Of a stretch of 64,000 nt of DNA, positions 56,772 through 64,000 are shown in pieces. Location: the NCBI RefSeq assembly GCF_004341515.1, contig NZ_SLZF01000001.1, forward strand, positions 186,001-250,000. The letters are read 5' to 3'. The position numbers and the translations under genes are program-made. Source of the DNA: Allobosea sp. BK604 (GTDB lineage: Bacteria; Pseudomonadota; Alphaproteobacteria; Rhizobiales; Beijerinckiaceae). The notes below the pieces were generated by a model that searched no databases, was not told the DNA's origin, and was given only the letters and a program-made list of their open reading frames with translations. The stretch's first letter is position 1. Each line of letters opens with the position of its first letter.

Positions 56772-57536
56772 TCAGCTCAGAACGATCGCCGAGATCAGCC
56801 GGCCATAGTCCGGCTCGTTGCGGTGGGTGGTGCGGCGATAGCTGTAGAAGCGCGCCTCGTCGCTATAGGTGCATAGGCCGAGATCGACAAAGCGCCCGAT
56901 TCCAGCCTCCTGCGCCCTGAGCGCGATGAAGGCGGGCAGGTCGAACATCGCGTGGGCCGGCCGCTCGGAGGGGTGGAAGAAGCGCGAATAGGTCGCGTTC
57001 TCGGCCTTGAAGCGCTCCAGGAATTCCGGCCCGACCTCATAGGCCTTCGGCCCGATCGTCGGCCCGAGCACGGCCAGGATGCGCTCGCGCCTGGCGCCCA
57101 GTTTCTCCATCGCGGTGACCGTCGCCCCGACGATACCGGTGAAGGCCCCCTTCCAGCCGGAATGGGCGGCGCCGATCACCCGCGCCTCGCTGTCGGCGAA
57201 AAGGATCGGCCCGCAATCGGCAGTCGAGATTGCGAGCGCGACGTCATGAGCGACCGTCACCATCGCATCGGCCTTTGGCCGCTCGCCCGGCCAGGGACCG
57301 GTCACCACCTCCGCATCGGAGGAATGGACCTGGTAGACGCTGACGAGGCGCGACGGCTCGATCTCGAGATGCGCGGCCATCCGCGCCCGGTTGGTCGTGA
57401 CTGCCGCCGGATCGTCGGCCGAGCCGACGCCACCGTTCAGCGAGGCGTAGATCCCGGTCGAGACTCCGCCTTGGCGGGTGAAGAAGGCGTGCCGGATGCC
57501 GGGCTCATGGGCGAGGTCGGGAGAGGAGATGAACAT
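56772..57536 (-). CDS. pgeF: Peptidoglycan editing factor PgeF (YfiH family)
   Basis: A 254-residue laccase-fold protein from the ATG at 57536. The zinc ligands are the His of VYQVHSSDAEVV, Cys of TADCGPILFAD and His of GAAHSGWKGAF. In E. coli the protein removes wrongly incorporated L-Ser from UDP-MurNAc precursors. The order lgt, methyltransferase, pgeF on one strand is conserved in Alphaproteobacteria. Confidence 0.93.
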   Translation of the reverse strand: MFISSPDLAHEPGIRHAFFTRQGGVSTGIYASLNGGVGSADDPAAVTTNRARMAAHLEIEPSRLVSVYQVHSSDAEVVTGPWPGERPKADAMVTVAHDVALAISTADCGPILFADSEARVIGAAHSGWKGAFTGIVGATVTAMEKLGARRERILAVLGPTIGPKAYEVGPEFLERFKAENATYSRFFHPSERPAHAMFDLPAFIALRAQEAGIGRFVDLGLCTYSDEARFYSYRRTTHRNEPDYGRLISAIVLS

Positions 57537-57558
57537 CGCTGATTCCGGTTCGGCTGGC

Positions 57559-58656
57559 TCAGGCCTGTTGCTGTGGCAGGCGATGAAGGTCAAATCCGGG
57601 CAGAGCCGGCAGGCCGGGATGGGATAGCGCCAGAACCTTGAACAATTCGCCCATGCCGATCGCTCCGGGCTCGATGAGCCGGTCGAAGGCGGCCGATATC
57701 GCCGCGGCCTGCTCCGGCCTCGCCTTGGCCGAGAGCGCCTGTGCGCGCTGGGCGAGGCCGATGGCAGCGAGGAAATCGCGCTGCGTGACCGGGCCATGTG
57801 CAGCGGCGCCGGCCCCCAGCCCTGCCTTTGCCATCCGCTCGAAATCGACATGCACGGTCAGGTCGGCCTCGCCCGGCTCGGCCAGCGGGTCGGCCTGGCG
57901 CTGCCGCTTCACCGCCTGCAGCGTGTCGCCGAAACCGGTGCGCGAGGAACCGTAGTCGATGAACAGGGCCGCGCCTCCCGCCCGCGCGAGATGGCGCGAA
58001 ACCGCCGCGACCAGATCCAATGCTGCGAGCGGCTGCTCCAGCACGGTTCCCTCCGGCGCCGCGATGGTAATCGAGGTCTCCGCTTCCGGCGCGAGGCCAA
58101 AGGCGAGTTCGCCGCCGCCATCGAGCCCGACCAGACGCTCCTGCCAACCGGCCTGGCTGCGTATGAACTGGTCGAGCGGCAGCGCGTCGAGGAACTCGTT
58201 GGCGATGACGATGGCCGGGCCATCCAGCGCATCCGCGATCCTGTCATGCCAGAGCGGCTCAGCCAGGCCGGCCAGCATGCGCGCCTGCGCCTGCCGCAGC
58301 ACCGGGCTCATCTCGACCAGGTGCACCGTGAGCGCAGCGCGAAAGCCGGGCACGGCCTTCGCGGCCCGCAGCGCGTCGGCCATCAGCGTGCCGCGTCCGG
58401 GCCCCAGTTCGACCAGGCGGATCGGATCCGGCTCACCCATTGCCCGCCAGATCGTCGCGGCCCAGAGCCCGATCAACTCGCCGAACATCTGGCTGATCTC
58501 GGGCGCCGTGGTGAAATCGCCCTGCGCGCCGAACGGGTCGCGCATCATGTAATAGCCGTGGCGGGGATGGCCGAGGCAGAGCGCCATGTAGCGGGAGATG
58601 CTGAGCGGCCCCTCCTCGCGGATCAGGTCGATCAGCTCCGCCTTCAGCGCGTTCAC
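57559..58656 (-). CDS. MidA/NdufAF7-like SAM-dependent methyltransferase
   Basis: A 365-residue class I methyltransferase of the family whose mitochondrial member NDUFAF7 methylates an arginine of complex I. Segments PLSISRYMALCLGHPRHGYY, TTAPEISQMFGELIGLW, VELGPGRGTLMADAL and NEFLDALPLDQF are typical. The GTG start at 58656 overlaps the lgt stop by four bases (GTGA). A role in respiratory complex assembly is inferred from the family. Confidence 0.92.
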   Translation of the reverse strand: MNALKAELIDLIREEGPLSISRYMALCLGHPRHGYYMMRDPFGAQGDFTTAPEISQMFGELIGLWAATIWRAMGEPDPIRLVELGPGRGTLMADALRAAKAVPGFRAALTVHLVEMSPVLRQAQARMLAGLAEPLWHDRIADALDGPAIVIANEFLDALPLDQFIRSQAGWQERLVGLDGGGELAFGLAPEAETSITIAAPEGTVLEQPLAALDLVAAVSRHLARAGGAALFIDYGSSRTGFGDTLQAVKRQRQADPLAEPGEADLTVHVDFERMAKAGLGAGAAAHGPVTQRDFLAAIGLAQRAQALSAKARPEQAAAISAAFDRLIEPGAIGMGELFKVLALSHPGLPALPGFDLHRLPQQQA

Positions 58657-59492
58657 GCGCTCGCCCGCCTGGCGCGCAGGACCAGCACCAACCCGGCGAA
58701 GAACAGCGGCAGCGACAGCAGCATGCCCATGGTGATGCCGCCGTTCAGGGCGCTGATATCGGAGCCGAACAGGAAGCCGAGTTGCACGTCGGGCTCGCGG
58801 AAGAATTCGCAGACGATCCGCGCCAGCGCATAGCCCATGCCGAATACGCCGGCGACGAAGCCCGGCCGTTTGAAGCCGCCGGCGCGCACGATCAGCGCCA
58901 TCAGGATGAAGAGCAGGATGCCCTCGGCGAAGGCCTCGTAAAGCTGGCTGGGATGGCGCGGCACCGGGCCGGCATTGGGGAAGATCATCGCATAGGGGAA
59001 ATCCGGCGCCGGCCGGCCCCAGAGTTCGGCATTGATGAAATTGGCGATGCGCCCGAGGAAAAGCCCGATCGGCACCACGGTCGCGGCGAGGTCGAACACG
59101 CTGAGCGCCGGATAGCCGCGCCTGCGCGCGAAGAGATAGAGCCCCGTGGCCGCGCCGACGAGGCCGCCATGGAAGGACATGCCGCCCTGCCAGACCGCGA
59201 TGATGTCCTGCGGCCGGGCGAGATAGCGCTGCAGATCGTAGAACAACACGAAGCCGAGCCGCCCGCCCAGCACGACGCCGAGCGCGACGAAGAGCAGCAT
59301 GTCGTCGAGCTCGTCGGGCTGCGGCCGCTTCAGGCCGCCCCAGAGCGATTCGGCCGAGACCAGCCGGCGCGCATACCACCAGCCGCCGAGCAGCCCGACG
59401 ACATAGGCGAGCCCGTACCATTTCACCGAGAGCGGCCCGAGCGAGAACGCGACCGGGTCGATCACCGGGAAGGGAATGGCGAAGACGGGCAT
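58653..59492 (-). CDS. lgt: Prolipoprotein diacylglyceryl transferase
   Basis: Inner-membrane enzyme that attaches diacylglycerol to the lipobox cysteine of prolipoproteins. The 279-residue protein has about seven helices, MSFHGGLVGAATGLYLFARR and the signature GRIANFINAELWGRP. I chose the ATG at 59492 (MPVFAIPFPVIDPVAFSLGP). It leads the lgt-methyltransferase-pgeF operon. Confidence 0.96.
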   Translation of the reverse strand: MPVFAIPFPVIDPVAFSLGPLSVKWYGLAYVVGLLGGWWYARRLVSAESLWGGLKRPQPDELDDMLLFVALGVVLGGRLGFVLFYDLQRYLARPQDIIAVWQGGMSFHGGLVGAATGLYLFARRRGYPALSVFDLAATVVPIGLFLGRIANFINAELWGRPAPDFPYAMIFPNAGPVPRHPSQLYEAFAEGILLFILMALIVRAGGFKRPGFVAGVFGMGYALARIVCEFFREPDVQLGFLFGSDISALNGGITMGMLLSLPLFFAGLVLVLRARRASA

Positions 59493-59583
59493 GGACAACT
59501 CGCGCGACGAGGCTCGGGCGCAAGGTGATGGCCACCGCGCCGCGATGCGGTCAAGCAAAAAGGCTATGCGGCCGCCGTCCCGC

Positions 59584-60600
59584 TCAAGCCTTGACGATCA
59601 GCTTGCCGAAATTCCGGCCTTCCAGCAGGCCGATGAAAGCTTGCGGCGCCTGCTCCAGCCCTTCGACGATATCCTCCTTGTACTTGAGCACTCCTTCCGC
59701 GATCCAGCGAGCCATCTCGGCCTGGAAGGCCGGGCGCTGCGCGGCGAACTCGGTCTGGATGAAGCCCCGCAATGTCAGGCTCTTCGTGAGGATCTGGCGC
59801 ATGACCACAGGCAGGCGGTCCGGCCCCTCGAACTCGCCGCTACTGTTATACTGGGCGACGAGCCCGCAGACCGGAATGCGGGCGAAGCCGTTCAGCAGCG
59901 GGAAGACGGCATCCCAGACCTTGCCGCCGACATTCTCGAAATAGACGTCGATCCCATCGGGACAGGCGGCAGCCAATTCCGCGGCGAGATCAGGCGAGCG
60001 ATGGTCCACGACCGCGTCGAACCCGAACGTCTCCCGGACGAAGGCGCATTTCTCCGCTCCGCCGGCGATGCCGACTGCACGCGCGCCTTTCAGCCGCGCG
60101 ATCTGCCCGACAGCCGAGCCGACCGGCCCGCTCGCCGCCGCCACGACGACCGTCTCGCCCGGCTTGGGCTGGCCGATGGTGAGCAGGCCCGAATAGGCGG
60201 TGAAGCCAGGCATGCCGAGCACGCCAAGCGCCGTCGTGACTGGAGCCGCGGCAGGATCGAGCTTGCGCAGCCTGGAGCCATCGGCCACGGCATGGCTCTG
60301 CCAGCCCGAATGCGAGAGCACGATATCGCCCGGCTTGAAATCAGCCAGGCGGCTTTCGAGAACCTCGGCAACGGTGCCGCCCTCCATGACCTGCCCGATC
60401 TCGACCGGTGCGGCATAGGATTTCACGGCGCTCATGCGCCCGCGCATATAGGGATCGAGCGAGAGATAAAGGATGCGCAGCAGGACTTGCCCGTCCGATA
60501 CGCTCGGCAACGCGGCATGCTCGATCCGGAAGTTTTCCGGGCCAGGCCGGCCGGTCGGCCGGGAAGCCAGGACGATTCGCAGATTATCCGGTGCAGACAT
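59584..60600 (-). CDS. NADP-dependent zinc-free oxidoreductase (CurA/LTB4DH-like)
   Basis: A 338-residue medium-chain reductase from the ATG at 60600. It has ILYLSLDPYMRGRMS at the N-terminus and the Rossmann motif ASGPVGSAVGQIARLKGARA. Zinc-binding cysteines are absent, as in CurA and leukotriene B4 dehydrogenase-type enal/enone reductases. The likely role is reduction of reactive alpha,beta-unsaturated carbonyls. It is divergent from uvrC. Confidence 0.9.
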   Translation of the reverse strand: MSAPDNLRIVLASRPTGRPGPENFRIEHAALPSVSDGQVLLRILYLSLDPYMRGRMSAVKSYAAPVEIGQVMEGGTVAEVLESRLADFKPGDIVLSHSGWQSHAVADGSRLRKLDPAAAPVTTALGVLGMPGFTAYSGLLTIGQPKPGETVVVAAASGPVGSAVGQIARLKGARAVGIAGGAEKCAFVRETFGFDAVVDHRSPDLAAELAAACPDGIDVYFENVGGKVWDAVFPLLNGFARIPVCGLVAQYNSSGEFEGPDRLPVVMRQILTKSLTLRGFIQTEFAAQRPAFQAEMARWIAEGVLKYKEDIVEGLEQAPQAFIGLLEGRNFGKLIVKA

Positions 60601-60744
60601 GATCTCGAGTCCTCGACGGGAGCGGCCCTTGGAACGATCCTTCGCATTGGGACGCGCGGCAGGCCCGGCGGCAATGCCCAAATCCGGCCGCTCGGACGAC
60701 GCCGATCACGTTCCTGACATGACGAAGCCCTTCCGACACCATAC

Positions 60745-62862
60745 ATGCAGGCCATGAATCGCGAACGCCCAGACGATCTGCCGGAAGACGAATTCGAGGA
60801 GGAGGATACGTCCCCCGCCCTGCTGCCCGCCGCCGAGATCAACGAGGCCTCGCCCTCGGAGCTGAAGCACGGCATCGAGGTGATCCAGCAATTCGCCAGG
60901 CACCTGCCGAACAAGCCGGGTGTCTACCGGATGTTCGATCGTGCCGGCGAGGTGCTCTATGTCGGCAAGGCCAAGAGCCTGAAGAACCGCGTCACGGCCT
61001 ATGCCCGCGGCATGGCGCATACGAATGCGGTCGCGCGGATGATCTCCGAGACCGCCAACATGGAATTCGTCACCACGGGGACGGAGACCGAGGCGCTGCT
61101 GCTCGAGTCGAACCTGATCAAGCAGCTCCGGCCGCGCTACAACGTACTGCTGCGCGACGACAAGAGCTTCCCCTATATCCTGCTGACCGGCGACCACCCG
61201 GCCCCGCAGATCGCCAAGCATCGCGGCTCGCGCCAACGCAAGGGCGACTATTTCGGCCCCTTCGCTTCGGTCTGGGCGGTGAAGCGCACCATCGACGCGC
61301 TGCAGAAGGCCTTTCTGATCCGCTCCTGCTCGGACAGCTATTACGAGAACCGCACGCGGCCCTGCCTGCTCTTCCAGATCAAGCGCTGCGCCGGCCCCTG
61401 CACCGGCGAGATTTCGCATGGCGACTACCAGGCGCTGGTCGGACAGGCGCGCGACTTCCTCTCCGGCCGCTCTTCGGCAGTGAAGCAACTGCTCTCGGCC
61501 CGCATGCAGGATGCGGCGGAGGAGCTCGAATTCGAGAAAGCGGCGCGCTATCGCGACCGGCTCGCGGCGCTCTCGGCGGTGCAGGCCGGCCAGGACATCA
61601 ACACCCAGAGCGTCGAGGAAGCCGACGTCTTCGCCATCGACGAGCAGGGCGGGCATTTCTGTGTCGAGATCTTCTTTTTCCGCAACCACCAGAACTGGGG
61701 CAACCGCGCCCTCTTCCCGCGCGCCGACAAGAGCCTGACGCCGGAGGAGGTGCTCGCTTCGGTCGTTGCCCAGTTCTACGACGACAAGCCGCCGCCGCGC
61801 CTCGTGCTGCTCTCGCACGAGGTCGAGGAGATCGGCCTGATCGGCGAGGCGCTCTCGGCCCGCGCCGGCCGCAAGGTCGAGGTCGTGGCGCCGAAGCGCG
61901 GCGAACGGCGCGATCTCGCAGCCCATGCCCAGAAGAACGCCAAGGAGGCGCTCTCGCTCAAGCTCGCGGAGAATGCCGGGCAGCAGCACCTGCTCGGCGC
62001 GCTGGGCGAGGCCTTCGGACTGACCAGGCCGCCGCGCCGCGTCGAGGTCTACGATAACTCGCACATCATGGGCACGAACGCGGTCGGCGGCATGGTCGTC
62101 GCCGGGCGGGACGGTTTCATGAAGAGCCATTACCGCACCTTCAATATCTCGGCCGACACCATCGCCGGCGACGATTTCGGCATGATGCGCGAGGTGCTGA
62201 AGCGGCGCTTTACGCGCCTGGCGAAGGAAAATGGCCAGCAGGCGCCGGCGCCAGACGAAGCGCCGGAAGCCCCTGTGACCGGCCTCGAGGAGGCAGGCAC
62301 CGGCTTTGTCGGGGGTTCGAGTCGCTCTCCCGCTGCCATCCCTGACGAGGCTCAGGCCGACATGCTGCCCTCGGCTGCGCCTGAGCCGGCCGAAGACGAC
62401 ACCGCCTTCCCCTCGCGACCCGATCTCGTCATCGTCGACGGCGGCAAGGGCCAGTTCGAGGCGGCGCGCACGATCATGGCCGAATGCGGCGTCACCGATA
62501 TCGCGCTCGTCGCCATCGCCAAGGGCGAGGATCGCAACGCCATGCGCGAGACCTTCTTCATGGCGGGCAAGGAGCCCTTCAAGCTGCCGCCGCGCGATCC
62601 CGCCCTGTTCTTCATCCAGCGCCTGCGCGATGAGGCGCATCGCTTCGCCATCGGCACGCATCGCGCCCGCCGCAAGCGCGACCTCACCAAGAACCCGCTC
62701 GACGAGATTCCCGGCATCGGCCCCTCCCGCAAACGGGCGCTGCTGCTCCATTTCGGCACCGTGAAGGCGATCCAGCGCGCCAAGCTCGACGACCTCATGC
62801 GCACGCCGGGCGTCAACGCAGCCACCGCCAAGGCCGTGCATGACTTTTTTCACGATGCCTGA
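60745..62862 (+). CDS. uvrC: Excinuclease ABC subunit C
   Basis: A 705-residue nucleotide-excision nuclease that makes both incisions with UvrB. The N-terminal GIY-YIG domain starts at about residue 52 ([20 protein letters not shown]). The UVR motif is [18 protein letters not shown]. The RNase H-like domain spans [20 protein letters not shown] to [12 protein letters not shown], and the tandem HhH ends the protein ([17 protein letters not shown]). The RNase H-like part has an insertion of about 55 residues between ENGQQAPAP and [16 protein letters not shown] at 60754 is an alternative start. Confidence 0.96.
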   Translation: MQAMNRERPDDLPEDEFEEEDTSPALLPAAEINEASPSELKHGIEVIQQFARHLPNKPGVYRMFDRAGEVLYVGKAKSLKNRVTAYARGMAHTNAVARMISETANMEFVTTGTETEALLLESNLIKQLRPRYNVLLRDDKSFPYILLTGDHPAPQIAKHRGSRQRKGDYFGPFASVWAVKRTIDALQKAFLIRSCSDSYYENRTRPCLLFQIKRCAGPCTGEISHGDYQALVGQARDFLSGRSSAVKQLLSARMQDAAEELEFEKAARYRDRLAALSAVQAGQDINTQSVEEADVFAIDEQGGHFCVEIFFFRNHQNWGNRALFPRADKSLTPEEVLASVVAQFYDDKPPPRLVLLSHEVEEIGLIGEALSARAGRKVEVVAPKRGERRDLAAHAQKNAKEALSLKLAENAGQQHLLGALGEAFGLTRPPRRVEVYDNSHIMGTNAVGGMVVAGRDGFMKSHYRTFNISADTIAGDDFGMMREVLKRRFTRLAKENGQQAPAPDEAPEAPVTGLEEAGTGFVGGSSRSPAAIPDEAQADMLPSAAPEPAEDDTAFPSRPDLVIVDGGKGQFEAARTIMAECGVTDIALVAIAKGEDRNAMRETFFMAGKEPFKLPPRDPALFFIQRLRDEAHRFAIGTHRARRKRDLTKNPLDEIPGIGPSRKRALLLHFGTVKAIQRAKLDDLMRTPGVNAATAKAVHDFFHDA

Positions 62863-62916
62863 GGCGTCTGGCCGCCTCGCGGGATTGCGTGTTGACGCTG
62901 TCACAACCCTGCTGTT

Positions 62917-63540
62917 TTGGTGGAGGCCGTGACGATATTTCCGGACGCAATCAAGCGGCGCGGCCCGTGGTCGCTGCCCAACCTGCTGACCTACGGTCGG
63001 ATCGTGGCGATCCCGGCTCTGGTGGCGCTGCTGTTCTGGCCGCGCGACGACTGGATGCGCTGGTGCGCGCTGGCGATCTATGTCGGCGCCGCCGTCACTG
63101 ATTATCTCGACGGCTGGATCGCTCGCGCCTGGAGCCAGCAATCGGCGATCGGCCGCATGCTCGACCCGATCGCCGACAAGCTGCTCGTCTGCGCGCTGCT
63201 GCTGATGCTGGTCGCCGACGGCACGATCCATAGCTGGTCGCTCTGGGCCGCTATCGTCATCCTCTGCCGCGAAATCCTCGTCTCGGGCCTGCGCGAATTC
63301 CTGGCCGAGCTCAAGGTCAGCGTTCCCGTCAGCAACGTGGCGAAATGGAAGACGACGGCGCAACTGCTCGCGCTCGGCTTCCTCGTCGCCGGCCCCGCGG
63401 GCGACAAGGTTCTGCCCTATAATACCCAGATCGGCATTGTCATGCTGTGGCTGGCCGCGCTTCTCACCATGTATACGGGGTGGGATTACTTCAACGCGGG
63501 CATCCGACACCTCGTTGAGGAGGACGAGCGCGCACCATGA
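62917..63540 (+). CDS. pgsA: CDP-diacylglycerol-glycerol-3-phosphate 3-phosphatidyltransferase
   Basis: Membrane enzyme that makes phosphatidylglycerophosphate. The 207-residue protein has the CDP-alcohol phosphotransferase motif in LDGWIARAWSQQSAIGRMLD (DGx2ARx8Gx3Dx3D, continuing PIADK). About five helices are seen. The start is uncertain: TTG 62917, GTG 62920 or GTG 62929, with GGAGG at 62922-62926 close to the last. It lies 54 bases after uvrC and overlaps moaD by four bases. Confidence 0.95.
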   Translation: MVEAVTIFPDAIKRRGPWSLPNLLTYGRIVAIPALVALLFWPRDDWMRWCALAIYVGAAVTDYLDGWIARAWSQQSAIGRMLDPIADKLLVCALLLMLVADGTIHSWSLWAAIVILCREILVSGLREFLAELKVSVPVSNVAKWKTTAQLLALGFLVAGPAGDKVLPYNTQIGIVMLWLAALLTMYTGWDYFNAGIRHLVEEDERAP

Positions 63541-63830
63541 CCATGACCGAAACGCTGACCGAGACCCGAACCCGGACCCTGAAGCTCGTCTATTTCGCCT
63601 GGGTGCGCGAGCGCATCGGGCTCGCCGAGGAGAAGGTCGAGCTGCCCGCCGAGACGCGGACGATCGCCGATCTCGTACGCTGGCTGAAGACGCGCGGCGA
63701 GGGCTACGAGGCCGCCTTCGACAATGAGGCCATCGTGCGCGCGGCGATCGACCACAGCCACGTCAAGCCGGATGCGGTGATTGCCGACGCAAGCGAGATC
63801 GCTTTCTTCCCGCCGATGACGGGCGGCTGA
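63537..63830 (+). CDS. moaD: Molybdopterin synthase sulfur-carrier subunit
   Basis: A 97-residue ubiquitin-fold protein ending in MTGG; the terminal Gly-Gly is thiocarboxylated and supplies sulfur to molybdopterin. The N-terminal 12 residues are Thr-rich and may not be needed; LKLVYFAWVRERIGLAEEKV marks the domain start. It overlaps pgsA by four bases and moaE by one base (TGATG). The molybdoenzyme at 13.8 kb would use the cofactor. Confidence 0.95.
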   Translation: MTMTETLTETRTRTLKLVYFAWVRERIGLAEEKVELPAETRTIADLVRWLKTRGEGYEAAFDNEAIVRAAIDHSHVKPDAVIADASEIAFFPPMTGG

Positions 63831-64000
63831 TGCCTGAAGCGGGGGCTGAGATGATCCCGGTCATCCGCATTCAAGCCGAGGATTTCGACCTCAACGCCGA
63901 GGTGGCGGCCCTGACCGGCGGCCGTGCCGATATCGGCGCGATCGTCACCTTCGCCGGACTCTGCCGCGACGAAGGCGGCAGGCTGACGGCGCTCGAGCTC
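63830..64000 (+). CDS. moaE: Molybdopterin synthase catalytic subunit, 5' part
   Basis: The first 57 codons are present before the window ends. The sequence IRIQAEDFDLNAEVAALTGG and IGAIVTFAGLCRDEGGRL matches the MoaE N-terminal half (the GAIVTFxGxxR segment). With MoaD it converts precursor Z to molybdopterin. The ATG at 63830 overlaps the moaD stop, giving tight coupling in uvrC-pgsA-moaD-moaE. The catalytic Lys lies beyond the window. Confidence 0.93.
   Translation, partial: MPEAGAEMIPVIRIQAEDFDLNAEVAALTGGRADIGAIVTFAGLCRDEGGRLTALEL

Noticed and set aside
57559..59535. A single 658-codon minus-strand frame that could suggest a fusion protein
   Set aside because: Its N-terminal half is the wrong frame of lgt. 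The methyltransferase begins at GTG 58656, overlapping the lgt stop by four bases.
62310..62340. tRNA-like 3' end inside uvrC
   Set aside because: The T-arm does not pair well and no acceptor, D-arm or anticodon arm precedes it. The frame codes for UvrC, so it is not a tRNA gene.
60706..63510. A 934-codon minus-strand open frame
   Set aside because: It is antisense to uvrC and pgsA, with shadow-type composition and no recognisable domain.

Overview
The window is a chromosomal stretch of a GC-rich alphaproteobacterium. The gene content and order (ffh-rpsP-rimM-trmD, rplS-leuC, dapF-mtaB, lgt-methyltransferase-pgeF, uvrC-pgsA-moaD-moaE), the Omp25/31-type porin and the intergenic palindromic repeats all fit Hyphomicrobiales. 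My best guess is a Bosea-like genus; this is inference from protein resemblance, not a measured placement. There is no transposase gene, prophage, rRNA, tRNA or CRISPR array. Housekeeping genes are mixed with transport, small-molecule metabolism and sensing genes.

Layout: 1-2.8 kb holds a membrane-anchored unknown, an aspartate aminotransferase and a rhodanese-like protein without its cysteine. 2.8-6.9 kb is the minus-strand block ffh, rpsP, rimM, a HAD hydrolase and trmD. 7-11.3 kb has a Nudix hydrolase, a LysE exporter, a methyltransferase, an MBL-fold hydrolase and a proline-rich secreted protein. 11.5-13.8 kb is dapF-mtaB. 13.8-21.2 kb (minus) has a sulfite-oxidase-like enzyme, an acyl-CoA ligase, an EF-G paralogue, an SDR with an active-site duplication, a MITE-like element and a PAS-GGDEF protein. 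21.5-26.3 kb is rplS, leuC and leuD, the last two separated by three small genes. 26.4-28.8 kb is an ECF sigma / RskA-type anti-sigma / DUF4394 divergon with matching promoter pairs. 28.8-30.3 kb is an arsR-aqpS-arsC operon. 30.4-36.4 kb holds a Dda/RecD-like helicase, a chemoreceptor, a DapB-like protein lacking the catalytic histidine, an acetyltransferase, another LysE exporter and an SDR.

36.5-45.7 kb is the main accessory region. It has an orphan Bug-type binding protein and a fused ATP-dependent 5-oxoprolinase/hydantoinase. Divergent from the latter is an operon of a DctQ-DctM-DctP TRAP transporter, an Asp/Glu/hydantoin-type racemase and a MarR-like regulator. A strong promoter and a perfect palindrome lie in the shared intergenic region. 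I read this as an uptake and ring-opening module for a 5-oxoproline-like cyclic amide under local MarR control. 45.8-50.3 kb has an ArsR-SRPBCC-VOC operon, a DMT exporter, and a GntR regulator divergent from an iron alcohol dehydrogenase around an 18-bp perfect palindrome. 50.5-54.2 kb has two secreted proteins (one an RNase T2), rlmJ, a GST and a porin with a clear terminator. 54.8-64 kb is a glycosyltransferase with a pteridine-reductase-like SDR, then pgeF, a MidA-like methyltransferase, lgt, an NADP oxidoreductase, and uvrC-pgsA-moaD-moaE, the last cut by the window edge.

The intergenic DNA carries at least four dispersed imperfect-palindrome families, called A-D here, plus a related single copy E. 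One A copy runs into the 5' end of mtaB, one D copy supplies the stop codon of the GntR gene, and a TA-flanked MITE-like element supplies the stop codon of the GGDEF gene. Remodelling of gene ends by small repeats is therefore a recurring theme.
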